A DNA stretch of 64,000 nucleotides from the NCBI RefSeq assembly GCF_027921445.1, contig NZ_CP115667.1, forward strand, positions 1,054,001 to 1,118,000. The letters are read 5' to 3'. Positions 36,603 to 46,100 of this stretch are shown here, one piece after another. Under the pieces are notes generated by a model, which was not told the origin of the DNA, did not search any database, and worked only from the letters and a program-made list of their open reading frames with translations. A program made the position numbers and the translations under genes. The stretch comes from Peptoniphilus equinus (GTDB lineage Bacteria; Bacillota; Clostridia; Tissierellales; Peptoniphilaceae). The stretch's first letter is position 1, and each line of letters opens with the position of its first letter.

Positions 36603-36755
36603 TTAATGGTATTTTGGATTGCAAACCCCATCATACCAAGAACAAACATCATCTCCTCCACATAAGAAGAAACCTTTTTCTTTCATATCGTTTTTTGTTC
36701 CATTCACTTTTACAATTTTCAAAGTTTGTTTTTTTTCTGTATTTTCTTTATTCAT
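36603..36755 (-). CDS. Cys-rich RiPP precursor peptide with two C-x3-D motifs
   Basis: A 50-residue ORF too short for usual gene calling, behind a perfect AAGGAGG 6-9 nt upstream. The leader is Lys/Glu-rich (residues 1-28, containing TLKIVKVNG). The C-terminal 20 residues hold Cys32, Cys38 and Cys45: CGGDD (32-36) and CSWYD (38-42) each fit the C-x3-D pattern of PapA/freyrasin-type peptides in which a radical SAM SPASM enzyme links Cys sulfur to the Asp beta carbon; CNPKY (45-49) is a third C-x3 unit ending in Tyr. It is first in a transcription unit with three radical SAM genes and transporters. Function as an antimicrobial or signal is inference. Confidence 0.8.
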   Translation of the reverse strand: MNKENTEKKQTLKIVKVNGTKNDMKEKGFFLCGGDDVCSWYDGVCNPKYH

Positions 36756-36790
36756 TATGAACCTCCTTACGAATCTATAGATAGGTATAC

Positions 36791-36818
36791 ATTTAAATGC
36801 GTAAATTACACATTTAAA
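36791..36818 (-). promoter_or_regulatory. inverted repeat in the precursor leader
   Basis: ATTTAAATG (36791-36799) and CATTTAAA (36811-36818) form a dyad in the 5' leader between promoter and precursor. It may be an operator or an RNA hairpin. Confidence 0.4.
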
Positions 36819-36917
36819 AACAAAGTAACAAATAAAATATCCAGAGCCTAAGTTTGATATTACAAATTCAATTTTCTCAATGAAACCCCAAATGATTGCT
36901 CTTTATTCATTAAAATT

Positions 36918-36946
36918 AATCTATCATAGTTAAATATTCGTGTCAA
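36918..36946 (-). promoter_or_regulatory. sigma-A promoter of the RiPP cassette
   Basis: On the minus strand TTGACA (36946-36941), 17-bp spacer, TAGATT (36923-36918) with an extended TGA just upstream. It is about 160 bp before the precursor start and just inside the boundary terminator. Confidence 0.65.
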
Positions 36947-36966
36947 CTATTGTTGATAATTGCATT

Positions 36967-37015
36967 AAAAATAGAGCTTTAATTTTGTATATTCTACAAT
37001 TAAAGCTCTATTTTT
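36967..37015. terminator. bidirectional terminator at the upstream boundary of the RiPP cassette
   Basis: Perfect 17-18-bp arms (AAAATAGAGCTTTAATT and its complement) with a 13-nt loop, A-run on one side and T-run on the other. It insulates the cassette from late phage transcription arriving on the same strand. Confidence 0.85.
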
Positions 37016-37083
37016 TAATTTTTCATTTGTCAAATTAAACTAGACACGGATGCACTAATTTCATAAATTTTTCTAAAATCTTT

Positions 37084-37921
37084 TTATTTCGGTAGACCAC
37101 CACGTCTTAGTAATCCATTTGAATTCTCGTTTAACCCCCTTTGGCTAGGGCATCCTGGATCAGCAAAAAATATGGATATATCATTTTCGTTCGATACACT
37201 TTGCCAATTTGAAAATTCTTTTCCTCAGTCAAAGGTGATTGATTTAAACAGGTTTTTTTGTAGTTTACTTAGCCATTCATTAAGTCTATTTTCCACATCT
37301 TTGGCTGTTCTTCCTTTAGGTTTGAGGGTTATTATTGCCTTGCTAAGCCTTTCTACAAGTGTGATTACTGCACTTTTATGGTCTTTGCCTATGATTGTAT
37401 CTCCTTCTAAATGACCGAATTCTTTATCATGGGCTGGAAGCTCTATGGCTCTATCTTCTAGGCTTCTTTTAAAACTTTGTTTCCCTCTTTTTTCTTTATG
37501 TCCATTTTTCTTTCTTTTCCCTTTCATAGGCAATTTTCCTGGGTCATAATTTGGACTATCTTTAAATCTTCTGTACAAGGTTCTAGAAGACATAGATAGT
37601 TTAATTTCTCCTCTGCCTACAATCACGTCTGGAGTCCAACCAGCTTTGATTTTCTCATCAACATATTCTTTTTCTTGTGGGCTTAGTTCTTTCTTTGTAC
37701 GACCGCATTTTGATTTGTTTCTCTTATATCTTTCGTGGAAGCCTATGGTGGAAGCCTATGATTGTATGGCTATCTTCAAGGAAATTTATGACATTGTATA
37801 TTGTTTGTCTTGTTATATTTAGTTTTTTAGCTATCTCAGTTACACTCATTGTTTCTAAGTTATAATGCTCTATCGAAATGAGTTCATTTATGGTAAGATG
37901 TTTGTAAGCCGTTTTGTACAC
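37084..37921 (-). pseudogene. IS30-family transposase remnant
   Basis: Three pieces align with one IS30 transposase: the N-terminal helix-turn-helix (37921-37724; GTG start, MSVTEIAKKLNITRQTIYNVI), the central/catalytic part (37626-37225; HLEGDTIIGKDHKSAVITLVERLSK), and the C-terminal piece to 37084 (GKEFSNWQSV..., NENSNGLLRRGGLPK). A 13-bp tandem duplication (37735-37760) breaks the first junction. A TGA directly after ITFD, probably an altered TGG, breaks the second, and a TAA ends it early. The DDE residues are present in pieces. It is dead and abuts the RiPP cassette boundary, suggesting an IS-mediated event here. Confidence 0.85.
37735..37760. repeat. 13-bp perfect tandem duplication in the IS30 gene
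   Basis: GTGGAAGCCTATG occurs twice without spacer (37735-37747, 37748-37760). Thirteen bases shift the transposase frame. Confidence 0.9.
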
Positions 37922-38016
37922 TCTCCCTATCTTTGTTGTGATTGATATGGATTTAGTATATCATTAATGCATTTTCATTCTTTCAAGGTATCTAGCTTAA
38001 TTTTACTATCCAGGAT

Positions 38017-38208
38017 TTATAAATAATAAAAAAGCATTTCTAACGTTGTACATAGAACCCCAGCACAATCAAAAGCAATTTTTACTGTAGGAAGTTTTTT
38101 ACCGTTTTCTATTTCACTTATATATTGCCTACTAACATTTAATTTATCTGCTAATTCCTGTTGAGTAATTCCTTTCATTTGTCTGTAATATTTAATATTA
38201 TTTCCCAA
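38017..38208 (-). CDS. Xre/Cro-family helix-turn-helix regulator
   Basis: A 63-residue one-domain regulator: NIKYYRQMKGITQQELADKLNVSRQYISEIENGKKLPTVKIAFD is the classic five-helix HTH_3 fold. The start is TTG at 38208, set by AGGAGGG 7 nt upstream. Small stand-alone Xre proteins of this type occur near prophage lysis or lysogeny modules. It is transcribed alone on the minus strand between the IS30 remnant and the amidase. Confidence 0.8.
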   Translation of the reverse strand: MGNNIKYYRQMKGITQQELADKLNVSRQYISEIENGKKLPTVKIAFDCAGVLCTTLEMLFYYL

Positions 38209-38293
38209 ATACTATCCCTCCTTTTTCTTAGGAATATGATTATAATGTTCTTTATATTTTTTGTCAACTTTTGTTATGATTAGATGAGAATGA

Positions 38294-39103
38294 TTATAAA
38301 AGCTCATTTACTCTTCTCTGAACTGTATAATAATCATATCCAGCATTAGTTAATCTTCTTCTTCTCTCATCTCCATTACCCCATTTTCCATTTATAACCT
38401 GCCTTGCTAATTGGTCGATCGTTTTTCCAACTGGATAAACTATCTTACCATTGTCATCAAAAACTTTTAATCTGAATCTATCGGCACATCTTTTGGCATT
38501 ATCTAAATTCTTAAATGCACCTTTCTGACTTTTTACATCAGACCAGGATTTTCTAACTCTATATAAACAACCTACTGGTTTACTAACAGTATTATTTCCT
38601 CTGAGTCTTTTATTTACCTCACTTGCTATATATGGGAACTTACTTCCTAGATATGGACCAGGACAATTTGTATTTTTATACCACTCGTGTTTTTGAAGAA
38701 CGCCATCCTTACCTCCAGTATAGGTACAAGGATAGATTCCATTTCTTCTGCAGATGTCTGTCACCAAATCAATTAGTCTATTTAAAACGTAATCAGAAAC
38801 TAACCACTTAGGTCCTCTCGTAGAGTTTCCTACTTCTATTGTAACTGCTCTATTGTCACACCAGGAAGATGAGGTTGTCCAGGCTCTGTTAGATTCATCA
38901 ACCCCCAAAACAATTACTCCATCGGATCCTAAGTTGTAGTTAGCCGAGGCTTTTCTTGACCTTGGAACAAATATCCCAGCAAGATTTCTACCATTTATAA
39001 CTCCAGCTGCATGGTGGATTGCTATTTTAGTAATTTTTTGATTCCTTCTTCCACTATGGTTCGGTGAGAGAATGGTTGCTTGTACTAATGGGCTATTACT
39101 CAT
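38294..39103 (-). CDS. phage endolysin: N-acetylmuramoyl-L-alanine amidase with CW_7 domain
   Basis: A 269-residue amidase_2-type endolysin. The zinc site starts with IAIHHAAG (about 28-35); HEWYKNTNCPGPYL (about 140-153) holds the later His and Cys ligands. A middle SPOR-like part (LYRVRKSWSDVKSQKGAFKNLDNAKRCAD) precedes a C-terminal CW_7 peptidoglycan-binding motif (TIDQLARQVINGKWGNGDERRRRLTNAGYDYYTVQRRVNELL in pieces, about 228-269). It cuts the host wall at lysis. The holin gene ends directly at its start. Confidence 0.88.
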   Translation of the reverse strand: MSNSPLVQATILSPNHSGRRNQKITKIAIHHAAGVINGRNLAGIFVPRSRKASANYNLGSDGVIVLGVDESNRAWTTSSSWCDNRAVTIEVGNSTRGPKWLVSDYVLNRLIDLVTDICRRNGIYPCTYTGGKDGVLQKHEWYKNTNCPGPYLGSKFPYIASEVNKRLRGNNTVSKPVGCLYRVRKSWSDVKSQKGAFKNLDNAKRCADRFRLKVFDDNGKIVYPVGKTIDQLARQVINGKWGNGDERRRRLTNAGYDYYTVQRRVNELL

Positions 39104-39505
39104 TTATTTTTCCTCCTTGAATTGTTTTAAAATCGCCTTTAGTTTTTCTGGTACTGGCAAGCCTAGTGCTACAGAGTTTTCCAAAATAGAGAGTCCTTCA
39201 TTTGCTATATAAAAAAAGATGATGGCGCCTCTTACAGCAGTTCCATCACCTTTAATTAAATTTACATCACATAGGTTTGCGATTCCTACAACTATAAAAA
39301 TCATAATCTTTTTTGCTATCCCTTTAAATCCTATGGATGAGGATAGCTTTCTTTCGACCCCTGCTCTTAAAACCCCTGTTAAATAGTCAGCTATTACAAA
39401 AGCAAGTAGTGTGTATATAAAAGCATCTACACTTCCAAGATAAAATCCCAACCATCCTCCGATAGCTGTAAAACATACTTTTAGTATTTCAAAGAATTTG
39501 TTCAT
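39104..39505 (-). CDS. phage holin (TcdE/holin_4 type)
   Basis: A 133-residue membrane protein with about three helices: GGWLGFYLGSVDAFIYTLLAFVIADYLTGVL, KIMIFIVVGIANLCDV and VRGAIIFFYIANEGLSILENSVALG, and a basic C-terminus (EKLKAILKQFKEEK). ADYLTGV and NEGLSILEN are typical of the holin_4_1/TcdE group. It forms the membrane lesion that releases or activates the endolysin encoded immediately downstream. Confidence 0.87.
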   Translation of the reverse strand: MNKFFEILKVCFTAIGGWLGFYLGSVDAFIYTLLAFVIADYLTGVLRAGVERKLSSSIGFKGIAKKIMIFIVVGIANLCDVNLIKGDGTAVRGAIIFFYIANEGLSILENSVALGLPVPEKLKAILKQFKEEK

Positions 39506-39506
39506 T

Positions 39507-40892
39507 TTATTCCTCCTCTGTTAAGGTATATGTTATTTTCATTGTCTTATCTGTCGTTTTTAATATTGGACTTGATAAGTTATTAATTGTTCCAAGGTAT
39601 GGGGTGTGAAGAAATAGAAGTTTATAAAACGAATTTTCATAGCCTCCATAACCAAGTATTAATGGTCCTAATTGAAGCGGTGTGGACATTAAATACGGAA
39701 TGCTTCTACCTTCGTACTCTGTTTTATCATCTCTACGAATAATCTCGTCGTTCTTATTTATTGAAAATTTATGCCCTAGAATATAATCTCCCCAATTAAA
39801 TAAATACATATATTCACCAGAATAAGTAATTCTTTGAATATCATACTCTAGATCAAATTTGCTAATATCAACAGGATTATTAATGTTAATCTTGTATAAC
39901 AAGTTATCATCATTTCCAGCACCAATAGCATATAGATATCCGTCCTTTATACAGCTATATGCTCTTCTCTCACAATAGCTTGAATCTTGGTCTTTATAAT
40001 CTCCAAGTTTATATAAGCTAATGTCATTTAAAGACCATTCATCCACAGTAGTAGAATAATCTTTTTTGGAAATCTTCATCCTTATTAACTTATTGTACTT
40101 AGTCCCAAATCCATACCAATAACCATCTGGTCCGTTATAAAAACATGTTTCTTTCCAATAATATACTTTGTCAAAAAACTCCTTTGCATCTACAATCATT
40201 CTTTCTTCTTGATAATTTCCCTTTGTAAATATTGGATCATTTAAACCGATATCTGTAATTGATTCTCTAAATTTGACAATATCTATAGAAGTCTTGTTTT
40301 TAGGCCAGATTGATATAAGTGTACTGTTTTCAATATCATATTCTACACAACCTTGATAAATATCAGTAACATTTCTATCAGAATTCATTTTTGTTTTATT
40401 TAAAAGTAGGAACGGGTCTCTTCCGTGAGTATCTCCATAGAAATATTTTCCTCCTCTATAATGGGTCAACGCCAGTGACGATATTCTTCCATTAGCTTGC
40501 GATGTAGAAAAATCCCAAACAAATTTATATCCATTTTCTATGGGAGAAGATTCAGTTAAGTTTGCCGACCCTCTTTTTGATGCATCTGTTGAATTAACAT
40601 CATTGGATGCATAACCTATGATTTGATTATCAGATGGCGGAATTATTTTATTTGGATCTTCATCAAGAGGATTTTCAAATAATAAGATTCCACCATAGCA
40701 CTTATTGGCAATTGGAAAAATCTCTTCGTGAAATTTTGTTACAAGTTCCTCTCCGACTGGATACATAAGTCCCGATGGATTCAGTCTTAATAAATCTGGG
40801 ACTGCATTCGTTATTAAGTTTTCATCTTCATATATCTCCTTCGTATTTGTCCTCACATCAGTTAGTTCAATGACTGATTTACCCTTGAGCAT
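39507..40892 (-). CDS. putative phage tail tip/receptor-binding protein
   Basis: A 461-residue protein starting at 40892 (MLKGKSVIELTD), set by AGGAGG; the frame opens at 40946. No catalytic motif is visible. It looks beta-rich and ends with an acidic TLTEEE tail. Its place between the tail hub protein and the lysis genes is where siphophages of Gram-positive hosts encode receptor-binding or tail-fibre proteins. Assignment rests on position, so the exact role is uncertain. It overlaps the preceding gene by 14 bp. Confidence 0.55.
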   Translation of the reverse strand: MLKGKSVIELTDVRTNTKEIYEDENLITNAVPDLLRLNPSGLMYPVGEELVTKFHEEIFPIANKCYGGILLFENPLDEDPNKIIPPSDNQIIGYASNDVNSTDASKRGSANLTESSPIENGYKFVWDFSTSQANGRISSLALTHYRGGKYFYGDTHGRDPFLLLNKTKMNSDRNVTDIYQGCVEYDIENSTLISIWPKNKTSIDIVKFRESITDIGLNDPIFTKGNYQEERMIVDAKEFFDKVYYWKETCFYNGPDGYWYGFGTKYNKLIRMKISKKDYSTTVDEWSLNDISLYKLGDYKDQDSSYCERRAYSCIKDGYLYAIGAGNDDNLLYKININNPVDISKFDLEYDIQRITYSGEYMYLFNWGDYILGHKFSINKNDEIIRRDDKTEYEGRSIPYLMSTPLQLGPLILGYGGYENSFYKLLFLHTPYLGTINNLSSPILKTTDKTMKITYTLTEEE

Positions 40893-42750
40893 TTCCTTCC
40901 TCCTTATCTTTAAATGCTGTAGTAATCTCTTCTTTATATTTTCCAAGTATCAATCCTTGATATTTAAATCTTCTTACCTTCTCATTAAATACTAGTGGTC
41001 TTGGGACTTGTCTTTCTACTTTGTAGTTTGCTTTAAGTTTCCTAAGAAGAAATGAATGACTAAGTTCAATTCTCTTCCAAGATTCATCAATCTTAATTTT
41101 TCCATCCCAAGCTTCTGTAGAACCAAGAGACTGACCAGATATAGCTGCGATAGCATTACCGTTTCCAATCATGACCTTTCCTGATTCAAGCCTAATTAAT
41201 ACCGAGAAATTATTCATCGTCTTTTCCTGAAGTTTAGTTAGTGGATAAAAAAGATTTAGAATGTGGTCACCACTTAAGTAGGTTTCTTTTGGAATGTGAT
41301 GTTCTATTTTCGTATCATTAAAAACATAAGTAACAACTAGCCTTGTTGGTATTTCTATATTTTCAAGAAAGTCTAGTTTCTCTACTTCTTCTTTTTCTTC
41401 ATACTTTGGAGGATCATAGGACTTACCTTCTTCATCTAAAACCTCTACTTGTTTCTTGACCTTTCTAGATATCTTTCTAATTTTTTCTTCAGTATCACAA
41501 ATAATATTTAACAGGATAGAGGCATTAAAAATTGCCTCCGTTTCTTTATTGGAGGCAAATTCTATACGAATTATTGGCGTGTCTGTTGTAGAAAGATTAA
41601 AGGCAGAGTAATTGGAGTAGGCATGGACTACCAACTTTTCCGATTCAATCTGATTTAAAAGTCCTACTATATTTTTATCATTCTTGCTTTTGGCCTTGGA
41701 TAGGTACGGATTTTTACCTACTCCAAGAATCCTATGCTTTCCATTAATCTTGTACTCAATGTCAGTAATAAGCCCTTCTATATTTTCATCCATAAACTTA
41801 AGGCTTATTCTATCTCCTACATATAAAGACGGATCGCCAATGGTTATGGCATCAAAGGGTGTGTGATGAATTTTAGTAATTTCTGTAAGTAAGGCTTCAC
41901 ACATTCTTTTTCTTTTTTCGGGAAGTCCTAATTGCATCAGTGGATTGATACCAAGATTCATCGTTAAGCCATCATCATTTTCAAGGGCATAGTATTCAGC
42001 TATTTTCGTCTTTACATTTGTAGAGTTTATTGCCGTATAATAAGTCTTAAAATCGGATACAGATGAAGAAAATCTTTCTTTTGCCTCTATACTTGTAACT
42101 AAGTTTTCTCCATATGTCTTAATAATTAATTTTCCATCTCTGCTAATCTGGGCAAATCCACCTAAAACTTGGGAGATGTAATGAATAAAGTCTCTGTAGG
42201 TTTCTATGTCATGGTCTTGATAGATGGCAAGGACTTCAGTTCCGTTAACAAATGTAGACAGTTCTTCCTCCGTCATGCCAAATTCCACCTTACATTTTTC
42301 ACAGGATAGGCTAAGTAATTCAAAGGCTGTTCCAAAGGTGTCAGTTAAGGGGAAAGCTTTATCAAAGCGTAGCATATAATCATAGCCTTTTAGTTCTAAT
42401 ATTTTCTTTGACCTATTGGCTTCTGTTACATCAAAGATTCCCATGGGAATTGATTCTATTGTTCCATTATCCAACTCTTGATGATAAAAAAGTTCTAATC
42501 TTGAATTTTCTAAACTGTATCTATCTATATTAGAAAAAAGGCTGATACCAAACTCTGATGCATAGACTGTTCCAATTTCTAATTCAGAGGAGCCTGAACA
42601 GGAACGATGAATGTATCCGGAACCTTTTAGGATATTTTTATTTGTAAAAGGAATGATGGTTTCATCTTTTAAGATTATATTTCCCGTCCAATAAAACTTA
42701 CGAGAATTCTTCTTTATCGCTACTTTATATCCATCGCTTGTGGAATACAT
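40879..42750 (-). CDS. phage tail protein (tail hub/minor structural protein)
   Basis: A 623-residue structural protein. The N-terminal part (FYWTGNIILKDETIIPFTNKNILKGSGYIHRSC) and the later HYISQVLGGFAQISRDGKLIIKTYG and IGDPSLYVGDRISLKFMD motifs recall baseplate hub/gp27-like tail proteins of Gram-positive siphophages. A Lys/Glu-rich hinge (about 450-475) separates N- and C-terminal parts. It follows the distal tail protein as in the standard tape measure-Dit-Tal order. Confidence 0.65.
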   Translation of the reverse strand: MYSTSDGYKVAIKKNSRKFYWTGNIILKDETIIPFTNKNILKGSGYIHRSCSGSSELEIGTVYASEFGISLFSNIDRYSLENSRLELFYHQELDNGTIESIPMGIFDVTEANRSKKILELKGYDYMLRFDKAFPLTDTFGTAFELLSLSCEKCKVEFGMTEEELSTFVNGTEVLAIYQDHDIETYRDFIHYISQVLGGFAQISRDGKLIIKTYGENLVTSIEAKERFSSSVSDFKTYYTAINSTNVKTKIAEYYALENDDGLTMNLGINPLMQLGLPEKRKRMCEALLTEITKIHHTPFDAITIGDPSLYVGDRISLKFMDENIEGLITDIEYKINGKHRILGVGKNPYLSKAKSKNDKNIVGLLNQIESEKLVVHAYSNYSAFNLSTTDTPIIRIEFASNKETEAIFNASILLNIICDTEEKIRKISRKVKKQVEVLDEEGKSYDPPKYEEKEEVEKLDFLENIEIPTRLVVTYVFNDTKIEHHIPKETYLSGDHILNLFYPLTKLQEKTMNNFSVLIRLESGKVMIGNGNAIAAISGQSLGSTEAWDGKIKIDESWKRIELSHSFLLRKLKANYKVERQVPRPLVFNEKVRRFKYQGLILGKYKEEITTAFKDKEEGNAQG

Positions 42751-42786
42751 CTCATCACCTCCTAATCAAGTATCAACTTGTGACTA

Positions 42787-43149
42787 TTAATACTCTTCTA
42801 AATGAAAAGATACTTCCCACAGTCCTTTGTAAGAGGTATCTTTTATTAGTTTGACTTGAAACTTATCTATATACATTTGTGTCTCTTTTAATTCTAATGT
42901 TTCTGTATCTAGGTATTTAACCTTTAGATTGGATTTTTTTGTAAAACCACTTAAAATCTTTACCAGTTTCGGACTGCATGAAAACTCTACAGATATGCTC
43001 GCCACTTTATGTCTTACAATATCTCTTTGGATTGTTCCAGCTTCCGTTTCGCCACCTGTGTCCGCTTCTATGTCTCTATATTCTAAAGAATAAGAATCAG
43101 GAAGTGGGAGGTCTATATTTTCAATAATTAAATAGGTTTGGTGTTTCAT
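42787..43149 (-). CDS. small phage tail protein (DUF6711-like)
   Basis: A 120-residue protein between the tape measure and tail hub genes, the usual place of a distal tail or hub-adaptor protein. It starts MKHQTYLIIENIDLPLPDSYSLEYRDIEAD and ends with KGLWEVSFHLEEY, a layout I associate with small tail proteins of Clostridia prophages. No enzyme motif is visible. Confidence 0.6.
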   Translation of the reverse strand: MKHQTYLIIENIDLPLPDSYSLEYRDIEADTGGETEAGTIQRDIVRHKVASISVEFSCSPKLVKILSGFTKKSNLKVKYLDTETLELKETQMYIDKFQVKLIKDTSYKGLWEVSFHLEEY

Positions 43150-43153
43150 TTAT

Positions 43154-46100
43154 TTACCTTCCTCCACTTCTTAAATTCTTACGCATGGACGCATTGACAA
43201 TAACCTCATCTAGTAGAGTTCCTCCAAGATAAACCGGAATAACAATATCTCCGGTATTCTCTGATTTTAGGTTTATCTTTGATAGGGCTTCTGATATTTG
43301 TCTTCCAATATCTATTCCATTTCCTTCGCTTGAATTACCGCTCATTCCAACAGTAGCTAATTTAGGATTTATAACCATATCACTTGCCACATTTTTCATT
43401 GATGACTGTATAAGATTTCTACTTTTCTCAATTCCTTTAGATAGCCCTTCCATAAAGTCTGGCATCCATGATTCATAATCAGTAAGTGGGCCAACATCTG
43501 GAACTGAAAAGTGCAAGTAAGACCTAATAGTTGATGCCACATTCGATACAGCAGATGTCACATTGCTAATCGCACTTCTAATCCCTCTTGCAATTCCGTT
43601 AATCATATCTGCTCCCCATGTATAGGCTTGTGATGCCAAATTCTTAATGTGATTAACTGTATTATTAAATCCATTTCTAATAGTGGACTGAATATTTGAC
43701 ATGGTCGATGAAATACTAGATCTCATAGAATTAAAGGCAGACGATACTGCTGACTTCGCGGTATTTACTGCAGAGGAAATAGTCGACTTTATGGAGTTCC
43801 AAGCAGATGAAACAAAGGACTTAATGTTATTCATTGTTGCTGAGATAAAGGTCTTTATCCCATTCCAGATTGATTCAAGAACTGTCTTAATAGAAGTCAA
43901 GATAGTCTCAATAGTCGTTTTTATATTGGTCCAGGATGTAGAAATAAATTCTCCAATGGCAGTGATGACTGTTGTTAAGAACTCTTTTAGTCCATTCCAA
44001 ATGGTTTCTACTTTTACTTTAATTGCATCAAGAACTGTTGAAATTAAAGTCTTAATACCTTCCCAAGTAGTCTTGATAAACTCTCCAACTGCTGTAAATA
44101 CTTCTGTAGTTGTAGTTGATATAGCTGTCCATATATTGGTAAAAGTTGTTTGAATTCCCGTCCAGAGGCTCGTAAAGAATTCTCCTAAACTTTGCCATAG
44201 ACTCTTTGCTCCCTCAATAAAGGTATTCCAAGATTCAGTTAGAAAAGTTGTTATAGATGTCCAGATACTGTTCCATCCTTCAGAAAGTCCATTCCATAGG
44301 TTGGCAAAGAAGTCCTTGATGTCTTTCCAAGTAGTTTTAACTCCTTCAATAAATCCAGACCAAAATTCTGATAGAAAACTTGTGATTTCAGTCCAGGTAC
44401 TTGTCCAAGATTCTGATATTCCTTGCCAGAGGTTTACGAAGAACTCTTTTATCCCATTCCAAATAGCAACAGTTGATTCCTTAATAGTTTCCCATATGGA
44501 GATGACCCCTTCTCTAAACCAGTCGCACTTCTTCCATAAAAGAACAAGACCAGCTATTACTGCACCAATAGCAATAGGAACAATCCCAATGGCTGATACT
44601 ACTGCAGTAATTGCTGGTATAAGTGTACCTGTAAAGATTCCAACTATCTTAGTTATTCCTCCTACTATTAGAGGTCCTTTGGTCATAATAGTTCCTATTG
44701 ACCAGATAAGTTTTCCTACAATCATAAGTACAGGTCCAAGAGCAGCTATAAAAAGACCTATACCTGCAATAATACCTTTTACTGGACCTGGAAGTGCATT
44801 AAGTCCATTTACCAGTTTTGTTAATATATCTACTGCTTTTCTGACAGCAGGCATCAAAAGTTCTCCAAAAGATATGGCTAATTCTTCTAAGGCAGATTGT
44901 AGTATCTTTAATTGACCAGCTAGGTTATCCTGCATAGTAGCAGCCATTTTTTCTGCTGTTCCATCAGCGTTATATATGGCATCACTTAAACTGTTGTAGT
45001 CTTTCTCACTGGCATTTATAATTGCCAACATTCCAGACATAGCATTTTTACCAAATATCATGGATGCTGCTTGTGCTTTTTGAGTCCCATCTAAATTGGC
45101 AAAGGCTACTCTAAAGGTACTTAATGTCTCATCAAGTGAAAGACCCTGTACATCTTCAATAGATAAGCCCAACATGGACATTCCATTCATAACTTCTTTA
45201 GTTGGTGATGCCAGTCTTGTTAGTCCAGACCTTAAGGCTGTCCCTGCTTGTGAACCTTTTATTCCTGCGTTAGCCATTAAACCTATAGCTACTGCTGTAT
45301 CTTCAACTGAGTATCCAAGGGTCCCAGCAATAGGTGCAGCATATTTAAAGGTCTCACCCATTAATGAAACATTGGTATTGGCATTAGATGATGCAGCAGC
45401 AAGAACATCAGCAAAATGAGAAGAGTCTTCTGCTTTTAAACCAAAGGCTGTAAGGGCATCTGTAACGATATCCGAAGTAGTCGCTAAGTCCTCACCACTA
45501 GCTGCAGCAAGGTTCATGACTCCTTCAATACCACCAATCATATCTTTACTTTTCCAACCAGCCATGGCCATATAGTTCATAGCCTCTGCCGCTTCAGATG
45601 CTGAGAACTTGGTCTTGGCTCCCATTTCACGAGCCTTTTCTCTCAGAGCGTCAAAGTCGGACCCTGTTGCACCAGATACTGCTTTTACCTTTGACATACC
45701 AGAATCAAAATCTGATGCAGTCTTTACAGCTGCTACTCCAAGACCTGCTACTGCAAGAGATACTGGCATCATTTTTCTTCCCACGTTTTCTATATTTTGC
45801 CCTGTATTTTGCCATTTTTCTCCAGTAATAGCTATGTTTTGAAGAGTCTGATTTGTGGTTGCCCCTTGCCTTTCTAGAGATTTAAGGGCTTGTTCTGTTT
45901 CAATAATCTCTCGTTTAAGAGCATCATATTGCTCTTGGGAAATCTTTCCTTCTGCAAGTGCCTGTTCAGCTTGTTTCTGTGCCTCTTTTAAAGAGGTTAA
46001 TTTGTTCTTTGTTTCTTCTAAGGTCTGTCCTAATAGCTTATGCTTTTGGGAGATAAGTTCAGTGTTGCCAGGATCAAGTTTAAGAAGTTTGTTAACATCA

